A stretch of 5,562 nt of DNA from Acidobacteriaceae bacterium (GTDB lineage: Bacteria > Acidobacteriota > Terriglobia > Terriglobales > Acidobacteriaceae), in the NCBI GenBank assembly GCA_003140705.1, contig PLKU01000443.1, forward strand, positions 6,082 through 11,643, written 5' to 3'. The notes under the pieces are model-generated. The model did not search any database and was not told the DNA's origin. It was given only the letters and a program-made list of their open reading frames with translations. Made by a program: the position numbers and the translations under genes. Below, one piece after another: positions 1 through 4,423 of this stretch. Every line of letters begins with the position of its first letter. The first letter of the stretch is position 1.

Positions 1-383
1 ATCCGGACCCCCACCAGCGCCCGTCCGGCCGTCACCACGTCTGGAACCGCTGCCGTACGTGGCAGCAGCAGTGTCAGTGGCCCGGGCCAAAATGCCCCCA
101 TCAACGTCCTGGCGGCCTCGGGAACGTCTGTCACCAGCCTGTCCAGCATGGCAAGGTCAGAGATGTGCACAATCACCGGGTCCCAGGCTGGCCGCTGCTT
201 AGCCTCAAAAATCCGGCCCACAGCCGCGGCGTCCAGGGCGTTTGCACCCAGACCATAAACAGTTTCCGTGGGAAGAGCCACCAGCCCCCCCGCCTTCAGG
301 ATCTCTGCCGCCTGTCCAAGCGCCTCTTCGGCCTCAGCAGTCTCAAGGTGTCCGGGGTCCACCTTTAGTCGAAGCGTCTTCAT
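1..383 (-). CDS. tsaC: L-threonylcarbamoyladenylate synthase (Sua5/TsaC/YrdC family), 3' end beyond the window
   Basis: The gene reads leftward from an ATG at 383-381 and stays open for 127 codons to the window edge, so the C-terminal part is missing. The protein starts MKTLRLKVDP and has the family core at residues 32-46 (GGLVALPTETVYGLG). This is followed by the KxRP motif around residues 62-65 (KQRP), then WDPVIVHI, where many relatives have N in place of D. Further on is FWPGPLTLLLPR. These are hallmarks of the YrdC fold that makes threonylcarbamoyl-AMP from threonine, bicarbonate and ATP, for the t6A37 modification of ANN-decoding tRNAs in the cytoplasm. The N-terminal extension before the core resembles the longer Sua5 type, but whether a C-terminal Sua5 domain exists cannot be seen, so the symbol is provisional. 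AGGAG on the minus strand (plus 395-399) lies 11 nt before the ATG. The gene is divergent from the CYTH gene across 125 bp. Confidence 0.93.
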   Translation of the reverse strand, partial: MKTLRLKVDPGHLETAEAEEALGQAAEILKAGGLVALPTETVYGLGANALDAAAVGRIFEAKQRPAWDPVIVHISDLAMLDRLVTDVPEAARTLMGAFWPGPLTLLLPRTAAVPDVVTAGRALVGVR

Positions 384-491
384 CCTTCCATTGTCTCCTG
401 TGGCAGCCGCTGGCTCCAAAACCCCGGCTGGGGCAGTCGTCGAATTTGAACGCTCAGCCTTTTCGGTCCACCGTTATTCCTTCCCCTGCCG

Positions 492-497
492 TATACT
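492..497 (+). promoter_or_regulatory. possible -10 element (TATACT) for the CYTH gene
   Basis: TATACT at 492-497 matches a sigma-70 -10 hexamer at five of six positions and lies only 11 bp before the ATG at 509. If it is used, transcription would start about 5 nt before the start codon, giving a nearly leaderless mRNA. That fits the absence of a Shine-Dalgarno sequence in the pyrimidine-rich run before the ATG. No convincing -35 box is found 16-18 bp upstream, so this is a weak call. Confidence 0.25.
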
Positions 498-508
498 CAC
501 TCCTTACC

Positions 509-1102
509 ATGCCCGTGGAAACCGAAATCAAATTCCGACTCGATTCCACCGACGACCTGGCAGCCCTCCCACGCCGCCTCATGGCTGCCGGATTCACCTT
601 GGAAACTCCACGCTGCTTTGAAAGCAACACCTTGTACGACACCCCCGACCGCAGCATGCGTGCCCGCACTGAAATCCTCCGTATCCGCACCTATGCCGGC
701 AGGTGCCTCTTGACCCATAAACGCCTGCCGGACGCCGGCCCTGGCGAGGACACCCATAAGCACCGCATCGAAACCGAAACCGAAGTCTCCAACGGTGAAG
801 CGCTGGCCCAGCTCTTTCTTTCCCTCGGCCTCTTACCCGCCTTCCGCTATGAAAAGTGGCGTGCCGAATGGACCGATGGCACCGGGCATTGCGTGGTGGA
901 TGAAACCCCCATCGGCAACTACGCTGAACTCGAAGGCCCCCCCGAATGGATCGACCAAACTGCCATCCGCCTCGGCATCGATTCCTCCCAGTACATAACT
1001 CTTAGTTATGGTCGCCTCTTCGACCTGTGGCGCCAGCAACATAACTCCCGGGCTCAAAACCTTACATTCGCCGAAACCGCCAATCCCAGCCCCACGCTGT
1101 AA
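509..1102 (+). CDS. CYTH domain protein (class IV adenylate cyclase CyaB / triphosphatase-like)
   Basis: The protein has 197 residues, close to the usual size of a single-domain CYTH protein. The ATG at 509 is chosen because it puts the defining ExExK motif at the extreme N-terminus (E4, E6, K8 in MPVETEIKF), where the family has it. In-frame codons upstream encode proline-rich sequence unlike the family. Other tunnel-strand features are visible: LRIR at 57-60, a basic THKR at 69-72, alternating acidic residues (ETETE, 88-92), RYEKWR at 113-118, and DETPIGNYAELEG at 131-143. The last is very close to the corresponding segment of CyaB-type proteins. CYTH enzymes bind triphosphate substrates with metal ions inside a beta-barrel. 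Members act as adenylate cyclase, thiamine triphosphatase or inorganic triphosphatase, and sequence alone does not say which applies here. No signal peptide is seen, so it is probably cytoplasmic. No operon partner is apparent: the next gene starts about 100 bp downstream. Confidence 0.88.
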   Translation: MPVETEIKFRLDSTDDLAALPRRLMAAGFTLETPRCFESNTLYDTPDRSMRARTEILRIRTYAGRCLLTHKRLPDAGPGEDTHKHRIETETEVSNGEALAQLFLSLGLLPAFRYEKWRAEWTDGTGHCVVDETPIGNYAELEGPPEWIDQTAIRLGIDSSQYITLSYGRLFDLWRQQHNSRAQNLTFAETANPSPTL

Positions 1103-1169
1103 CTCCCCATTCCTTTCATAATCTGCGGGTAAGAATCCACTAATCTCCTCCCTCCTGCCGTCGAAAAGC

Positions 1170-1181
1170 CCACTTAAGTGG
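1170..1181. repeat. perfect 12-bp palindrome CCACTTAAGTGG
   Basis: CCACTTAAGTGG reads the same on both strands. It lies 12 bp before the AGGAGG that precedes the TonB_C reading frame, a position suitable for an operator or a small mRNA hairpin. Ten bases of it (ACTTAAGTGG) recur at 4142-4151, upstream of a pilin promoter. No binding protein can be named. Confidence 0.35.
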
Positions 1182-1193
1182 TTCCTAAGCCTC

Positions 1194-1199
1194 AGGAGG
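1194..1199 (+). promoter_or_regulatory. strong Shine-Dalgarno AGGAGG before ATG 1204
   Basis: AGGAGG is followed by GCAA and then ATG at 1204-1206. This is the best ribosome binding site in the window. It points to 1204 as the original start of the TonB_C gene, although translation from there meets TAA at 1219-1221. Confidence 0.6.
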
Positions 1200-1203
1200 G
1201 CAA

Positions 1204-1290
1204 ATGGCTAACAGACCTTAATCCATCGGTCTCCGCCGATTCCGGGGGACCGGCACAGCACTAATTCAGGCGGCTGCTTTTGCGCTGGTA
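1204..1290 (+). other. interrupted N-terminal region of the TonB_C gene (in-frame TAA at 1219)
   Basis: From ATG 1204 the frame reads M-A-N-R-P and then TAA. After the stop, the same frame continues SIGLRRFRGTGTALIQAAAF and runs without break into the TonB_C coding sequence at 1291. Ignoring the stop, the whole stretch is a textbook signal peptide: a basic n-region (LRRFR), a hydrophobic core (ALIQAAAFALVMALAI) and a small-residue cleavage zone (PACAAGA). Between the TAA and 1291 there is no ATG, GTG or TTG in this frame; only unusual starts such as ATC at 1225 are available. I infer either a recent nonsense mutation, a sequence error, or unconventional initiation. Confidence 0.55.
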
Positions 1291-1563
1291 ATGGCCCTGG
1301 CGATCCCGGCATGCGCAGCAGGCGCCCGGCCTGTCAAATCGCGCGTCCCACCCGTCTACGCTGAAATCGCCAAGCGCCTCAGGATTGAAGGCAGCGTCAG
1401 CGTAGAGGCGACAGTTGATTTCTTCGGCAAAGTCAGCGACGTTAAGACCCTCAGCGGCAACCACGCATTGGCCGCATCTGCCGAAGATGCCGTTCGCAAA
1501 TGGAGATTTCTTTCCGCGCCCGACCACTCAACGGTCCTCGTAGAAATCAACTTTGCCCAATGA
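1291..1563 (+). CDS. small exported TonB C-terminal-domain protein (start uncertain)
   Basis: The frame from ATG 1291 gives 90 residues. Residues 20-88 are a TonB_C (energy-transducer C-terminal) domain: PPVYAEIAKRLRIEGSVSVE, then VDFFGKVSDVKTLSGN, a helix ending in AVRKWRF at 67-73, and a final strand VLVEINFA. Full TonB proteins link ExbBD-derived proton motive force to outer-membrane receptors, but this one has no proline-rich spacer and no upstream transmembrane anchor beyond a signal-like segment. It is therefore a stand-alone periplasmic TonB_C protein of unknown partner. The start at 1291 is the first ordinary start codon after the TAA at 1219. It leaves only MALAIPACAAGA, too short for a working signal peptide, and it lacks a Shine-Dalgarno. 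The true N-terminus is more likely upstream at 1204. A lipoprotein cleavage before C8 (IPAC) is possible but the box is poor. If the stop is real and not bypassed, the gene may be inactive. Confidence 0.75.
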   Translation: MALAIPACAAGARPVKSRVPPVYAEIAKRLRIEGSVSVEATVDFFGKVSDVKTLSGNHALAASAEDAVRKWRFLSAPDHSTVLVEINFAQ

Positions 1564-1857
1564 AGAGAAATGGCCCCGGCTCCGCCTCTGGCTATGTGGA
1601 TAGCATCTGTCCGCTGAACAGGAGCGCTTGGTTGGCCTTAATAGGGTGCAGCAGGACATCATCGCTTTCTGCTAGCGACACGCCTTTTCCCATGACTCAA
1701 ACTCGGCCGCCGTCGTCGGCTGACGCGCTCAAGTGTTTGCAAATCAGGACCTCACAACACCGAAGTGCCTCTTTCTGGTCAGAAAGGACTCGGACGATTT
1801 GCCCCCAACAGGTTAAACTTGGCAATATTGCAAGCTGTTGGGAGTATTGATAGCGAT
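1564..1857. other. non-coding spacer before the CpaE-like gene, with small palindromes
   Basis: I find no convincing gene in this 294-bp stretch. It holds a hairpin at 1771-1786 (CTTTCTG, GT, CAGAAAG), a perfect 10-bp palindrome GCAATATTGC at 1822-1831, and CACCGAAGTG at 1758-1767, which recurs at 3308-3317 on the other side of the CpaE-like gene. TTGGCA at 1819-1824 followed 17 bp later by GAGTAT could be a weak sigma-70 promoter. The palindromes are operator candidates only. Confidence 0.4.
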
Positions 1858-3102
1858 ATGCCGTCTTCATCCCACAATTCAGATTCCTCCGGTAGCAGTG
1901 AGCTGACCGTTGCCCTGGTCGGTCCAGATGAACAGCGCCTCAGAGGAGTTGCCGACGCTCTCGCCGCATGCCAGCGCGGGGCAGTGAACCGGGCTCATCT
2001 GGGCCATGCTTTTGAGGCTGGGGTGGTCGTCCAGGAGTTTGCAGCTTATCCTTCCGACCTCAACAATATGCCTCGGGCCCTGATGCAGGACTTCGACGTC
2101 GTCATCATTGACCTCGATAGCGACCCCGAACATGCCCTCAAGCTGGTGAGGACCATCTCCACCAAAAGCCCTGCCACCGTGATGATCTATTCGGGTCAGT
2201 CCGATGTGAATCTGGTGGTTCGGAGCATGCGTGCCGGCGCTCGCGAATTCCTCAACCTGCCCGTCACAGTCGAAAACATTGCAGAAGCTCTCGCCCGAGT
2301 CACGGCGCAGCGCCCCAGCTCACGCCCGGCCAAGCGCGCCATTGCCAGAAAGCTCCTGGTCTTTCTGGGGTCCAAAGGCGGCTGCGGAGTCACTGCCCTG
2401 GCGTCTAATTTTGCGGTTGCCCTCGCTCAGGAATCGGGCCAGAGCACGCTCTTGGTTGACCTCGGCGTCCCCATCGGGGACGCCGCCATCAACCTCGGCA
2501 TCATCCCCAAGTACTCCACTGCAAACGCCCTTCAGGACTACGCGCGCCTCGATGGCAGCTTCCTGGCCTCGCTCCTCACCAAACACAGCTCGGGATTGCA
2601 CGTCCTTGCGGGTCCGGACGCATTCGCCAATTCACTTCCCACAAACGTCGCCATCGACAAAATGCTCTCCGTCGCCCGCCAGAACTTTGAATACGTGGTC
2701 GTCGACGCCGGTTCCAGAATTGATCTCAAGGGCACCGCTGTTTTCGATTCATCCGCAATCGTTTACCTGGTCACACAGGTAGGCATCTCCGAGCTCCGAA
2801 ACGCGAATCGCATGATCACTCAGCTCTTCGCCCCGCGCATTAACTCGGTCCAGGTGGTCATCAACAGATACACGCCCCGTACCCTGGGTTTCGATGAAGA
2901 ACACATCACCAAGGCGCTTACCATGCCCGCCCAGTGGAGAATCCCCGACGACTATGCTGCCGCCCGGCGCACCCAGAATTCCGCAATTCCCCTCGCCCTT
3001 GAAGACTCGCCCATCTCCAGGGCGATACGCCAAATGGCACGAACAGCCGCCGGCCTCTCCGAAGTCGTCGAAAAGAAAAAGCGCTTCGGCATCTTCGGAT
3101 AA
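1858..3102 (+). CDS. cpaE: CpaE/TadZ-like pilus assembly protein (pseudo-receiver plus MinD/ParA-type domain)
   Basis: This 414-residue protein begins with a Ser-rich stretch, followed by a receiver-like domain at about residues 15-150. The strand VVIID ends at D85, where receivers carry the phospho-acceptor. The usual KP motif is instead FLNLP, without the lysine, so phosphorylation is doubtful. From about residue 165 a deviant Walker A follows, SKGGCGVT (K173 to T179). The ParA/MinD signature lysine is kept but the usual GK[ST] lysine is V178, a loss also seen in CpaE proteins (KGGxGxS/T). Then come TLLVDLGVPIGDAAINLG and the Walker B-like YVVVDAGS. The basic tail is KKKRFGIFG. CpaE/TadZ proteins localise the Tad pilus secretion machine at the inner membrane. 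The ATG at 1858 was preferred over a GTG at 1765 because the extra 31 residues do not look like this family; GGGAG lies a rather long 13 nt upstream. It converges on two flp pilin genes, which supports the Tad role. Confidence 0.85.
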   Translation: MPSSSHNSDSSGSSELTVALVGPDEQRLRGVADALAACQRGAVNRAHLGHAFEAGVVVQEFAAYPSDLNNMPRALMQDFDVVIIDLDSDPEHALKLVRTISTKSPATVMIYSGQSDVNLVVRSMRAGAREFLNLPVTVENIAEALARVTAQRPSSRPAKRAIARKLLVFLGSKGGCGVTALASNFAVALAQESGQSTLLVDLGVPIGDAAINLGIIPKYSTANALQDYARLDGSFLASLLTKHSSGLHVLAGPDAFANSLPTNVAIDKMLSVARQNFEYVVVDAGSRIDLKGTAVFDSSAIVYLVTQVGISELRNANRMITQLFAPRINSVQVVINRYTPRTLGFDEEHITKALTMPAQWRIPDDYAAARRTQNSAIPLALEDSPISRAIRQMARTAAGLSEVVEKKKRFGIFG

Positions 3103-3131
3103 TCCATTCGCACCGCTATACAGCCCAGGTT

Positions 3132-3149
3132 AGTTACCGCTTGGTAACT
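3132..3149 (+). terminator. hairpin after the CpaE-like gene
   Basis: AGTTACC, loop GCTT, GGTAACT form a perfect 7-bp stem starting 30 bp after the stop codon at 3100-3102. No T-run follows, so it may protect the mRNA 3' end or act only as a weak terminator. Confidence 0.35.
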
Positions 3150-3314
3150 CTCGGCCTGCCGGTTCCAAGCGCGAGCTTTTGCGGCGCGAAGCGACACCTT
3201 CAAGACTCTCGGCCACTCGAAACCGTAGCCCGGCAGAGAGAGAAGAATAACGGCGAGGCTAGAACGCATGTCCGAAGGGCAGGGAGAGAGCATTCGGGCG
3301 TCTTAACCACCGAA

Positions 3315-3334
3315 GTGGGAAATTATTTTCCCAC
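3315..3334. terminator. 8-bp stem hairpin, possible bidirectional terminator
   Basis: GTGGGAAA, loop TTAT, TTTCCCAC make a perfect 8-bp stem with A/T pairs next to the loop. Upstream, CCAC at 3307-3310 can also pair with GTGG at 3315-3318 (loop CGAA), which would exclude the larger stem. Because it lies between convergent genes it could serve both transcripts. There is no clear T-run on either side. Confidence 0.35.
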
Positions 3335-3335
3335 T

Positions 3336-3365
3336 AGAGGCAAACGAATTGCACATTTTGCCTCT
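3336..3365. terminator. 9-bp stem hairpin adjacent to the previous one
   Basis: AGAGGCAAA at 3336-3344 pairs perfectly with TTTGCCTCT at 3357-3365 around a 12-nt loop. It begins two bases after the 3315-3334 hairpin, so the two could stack in one transcript. It lies about 55 nt downstream of the flp stop codon on the minus strand. Confidence 0.35.
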
Positions 3366-3399
3366 CCCGGGAACTCCAAGACGTGCTTGAGCCCGTATT

Positions 3400-3413
3400 C
3401 CCGGCTTGCCGGG
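3400..3413 (-). terminator. GC stem immediately after flp (3420-3614)
   Basis: CCCGG, loop of four, CCGGG form a short strong stem 6 nt after the TAA of the pilin gene. No T-run follows on the minus strand. It may stabilise the abundant pilin mRNA rather than end transcription. Confidence 0.3.
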
Positions 3414-3419
3414 GACGCC

Positions 3420-3614
3420 TTAGAGGGAAGTGGCCAGATCGGAGCTGATGGTATTAAACGCACTGTTGATGCCGTTGGCTAGAGAGCTCATCCCGGCTGT
3501 CGAACCGAAAGCAATCAGAGCAACAACCAAAGCATATTCAACCAGGTCCTGACCTGATTCGTTGTTTTTCAGTTCCTGGAACGTCACAAACAGTTTGAAT
3601 AGTATGTTCTTCAT
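3420..3614 (-). CDS. flp: Flp/Fap-type pilin (downstream copy)
   Basis: This 64-residue prepilin starts at ATG 3614-3612, with GAGG (plus 3625-3628) 10 nt upstream. A 21-residue leader (MKNILFKLF to NNESG) ends in the glycine expected at the prepilin peptidase site. It is followed by QDLVEYALVVALIAFG with Glu at +5 (E26) and Tyr at +6 (Y27), the defining Flp motif. The mature pilin would be 43 residues: a hydrophobic helix and then a short polar tail (FNTISSDLATSL). Flp pilins are processed by a TadV/CpaA-type peptidase and polymerised by the Tad machine into thin adhesive fibres. This copy is 50/64 identical to the pilin at 3824-4018, which lies 209 bp upstream in the same orientation. It has no equally good sigma-54 promoter of its own and may partly depend on readthrough from its neighbour. 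Confidence 0.92.
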   Translation of the reverse strand: MKNILFKLFVTFQELKNNESGQDLVEYALVVALIAFGSTAGMSSLANGINSAFNTISSDLATSL

Positions 3615-3823
3615 CTGCGAATGACCTCACACGTTGGTTTTCCCGGCGATGTGTAGGAGAGGAGCCCAAATAAGTTCGAGCGCAGCTCCACTCACAGGGT
3701 CCGAGCTTGTTTATTGTGGCCTTTAGCTGGGAGAGAACGCATTTTTCACCCCACGTGATAACGAATCTCTCCCGGGAGCGCAAAGGAACTGGTGCAATGG
3801 CCTGACGGCGGACGGTCAGGGGG
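3615..3823. other. 209-bp spacer between the two flp genes
   Basis: No gene is supported. The spacer holds a perfect palindrome CTCCCGGGAG at 3769-3778, a CACGTG at 3752-3757, and the ribosome binding site of the downstream flp. The 11-mer CTCTCCCGGGA at 3767-3777 recurs at 3362-3372. In both cases it lies 47-48 bp beyond the stop codon of a flp gene. Confidence 0.4.
3801..3820 (-). terminator. hairpin just after flp (3824-4018)
   Basis: CCTGAC and GTCAGG form a 6-bp stem around an 8-nt loop, 3 nt after the TAA of the pilin gene. No T-run follows. The placement parallels the stem after the other flp copy, which suggests mRNA protection or partial termination. Confidence 0.3.
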
Positions 3824-4018
3824 TTAGAGGTTGGCAGCCAGTTTCGAGCTGATGGTGTTGAATGCAGCGTTGATGCCGGTGGCCAAAGTGCTCATTCCGG
3901 CTGTTGCACCGAAAGCAATCAGAGCAACGACCAAGGCATACTCAACCAGGTCCTGACCGTCTTCGTTGTTCTTCAGGTCCTGGAACTTTACGTACAGTTT
4001 GAGAAGCATGTTATTCAA
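3824..4018 (-). CDS. flp: Flp/Fap-type pilin (upstream copy, probable TTG start)
   Basis: This is a 64-residue prepilin with leader MNNMLLKLY to NNEDG (21 residues), cleavage before Q22, and QDLVEYALVVALIAFG carrying E26 (+5) and Y27 (+6). The segment from residue 21 to 37 is identical to the other copy. Differences cluster in the leader and the tail, including D59 in the other copy against K59 here. The start is taken as TTG at 4018-4016 because GGAG (plus 4028-4031) lies 9 nt before it and the alignment with the paralog covers those residues. The first ATG, at 4009-4007, would be 18 nt from that site and would shorten the leader by three residues. A sigma-54 promoter match lies upstream at 4073-4089. 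The product is secreted and assembled by a Tad system, of which only a CpaE-like protein is encoded nearby. Confidence 0.92.
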   Translation of the reverse strand: MNNMLLKLYVKFQDLKNNEDGQDLVEYALVVALIAFGATAGMSTLATGINAAFNTISSKLAANL

Positions 4019-4072
4019 TTGGGTTTTCTCCGTAGATTGAATTTCCCAGCCCCATGCCGGGGACTACACTCT

Positions 4073-4089
4073 AGCAATTGGCGTTCCAA
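4073..4089 (-). promoter_or_regulatory. sigma-54 (RpoN) -24/-12 promoter of flp
   Basis: On the minus strand TTGGAACGCCAATTGCT matches the consensus YTGGCACG-N4-TTGCW at all fixed positions but one (A for C in TGGCAC). The GG and GC elements have the obligatory 10-bp spacing. Transcription would begin near 4062, giving a leader of about 44 nt that contains the GGAG ribosome binding site before the TTG start. The position, orientation and spacing all fit control of the 3824-4018 pilin. A sigma-54 activator and ATP would be needed to open the promoter. Confidence 0.65.
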
Positions 4090-4423
4090 TCTTGATGCTA
4101 GGTCTCCGTGCCATCAGATCGACTAGCGAGTTGAGGGCAAAACTTAAGTGGACTGGCTCTGGAGAGGGAGAATTCACAACCGAACATTCCCAGGTTTCGC
4201 GACCATTTCAAGTAACTAGAAAAGGATAACGAGTGCGTATTACTGAACGTGCATAACTCGACGGATGGCACACATCTCAACGTGCCTCCGGGAGCGGGAC
4301 CCCCGGTCTCGATCTTGAGACATGGGATGTCGGAACAGGGGAAGACGAAAGGGCCTGTTTGTTATGTGCGGCGTTGGGGTAGCCAAACCGCTCGCGCTAC
4401 AACAGGAAGAGTGCCAACCCCTG
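4090..4423. other. non-coding region between the flp promoter and the secA 3' end
   Basis: No gene is supported. The part 100-200 bp upstream of the inferred pilin transcription start contains an inverted pair CGAGT (4230-4234) and ACTCG (4256-4260), and AACGTGC twice (4246-4252 and 4279-4285), 33 bp apart. These are in the right range for an enhancer-binding activator, but they are short. Small hairpins are seen at 4306-4321 (GTCTC/GAGAC), 4334-4359 (AACAGG/CCTGTT) and 4368-4391. Confidence 0.4.
4368..4391 (-). terminator. imperfect hairpin downstream of secA
   Basis: GCGG and TTGG pair with CCAA and CCGC, with small internal bulges and a 5-nt loop. The hairpin begins about 33 nt after the secA stop codon. 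No T-run follows on the minus strand, so termination here is only possible, not shown. Confidence 0.3.

Larger units (their letters stand above)
3103..3419. other. 317-bp spacer between convergent CpaE-like and flp genes, rich in hairpins
   Basis: No gene is supported here on either strand. The stretch contains the hairpin at 3132-3149, the paired hairpins at 3315-3334 and 3336-3365, and a small GC stem at 3400-3413 directly after the flp stop codon. As both flanking genes read towards it, termination or 3'-end stabilisation on both strands is the simplest role. Confidence 0.5.

Noticed and set aside
1204..1221. MANRP-stop as a deliberate leader peptide for attenuation
   Set aside because: The frame continues seamlessly into a signal peptide after the stop, and there is no terminator/antiterminator pair between the stop and 1291. 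An interrupted gene start explains it better.
1818..1835. TTGGCA followed by GC upstream of the CpaE-like gene as a sigma-54 promoter
   Set aside because: The GG to GC spacing is 7 or 11 bp, not the strict 10 bp required.
1500..1850. 116-codon open frame on the plus strand
   Set aside because: It starts inside the TonB_C domain in another frame, encodes a low-similarity Ser/Pro/Arg-rich product and has no Shine-Dalgarno. It appears to be a chance frame.
3141..3482. 113-codon open frame on the plus strand
   Set aside because: It runs through the hairpin cluster and over the end of the flp gene in antisense. It shows no recognisable domain and has no ribosome binding site.
3739..3752. second sigma-54-like site (minus strand) for the downstream flp gene
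   Set aside because: GG-N10-GC is present but the rest of the -24 element (TGGGGT) and the -12 element (ATGC) match poorly, and the leader would exceed 110 nt.
4098..4280. 60-codon open frame on the minus strand upstream of flp
   Set aside because: There is no domain, no clear ribosome binding site, and it ends just before the sigma-54 promoter. Composition is not protein-like enough to support a gene.
4402..4417. TTGGCAC on the minus strand just after secA as a sigma-54 -24 element
   Set aside because: The -24 half is perfect, but the -12 position reads GT rather than GC and no TT precedes it; no gene lies at a suitable distance.
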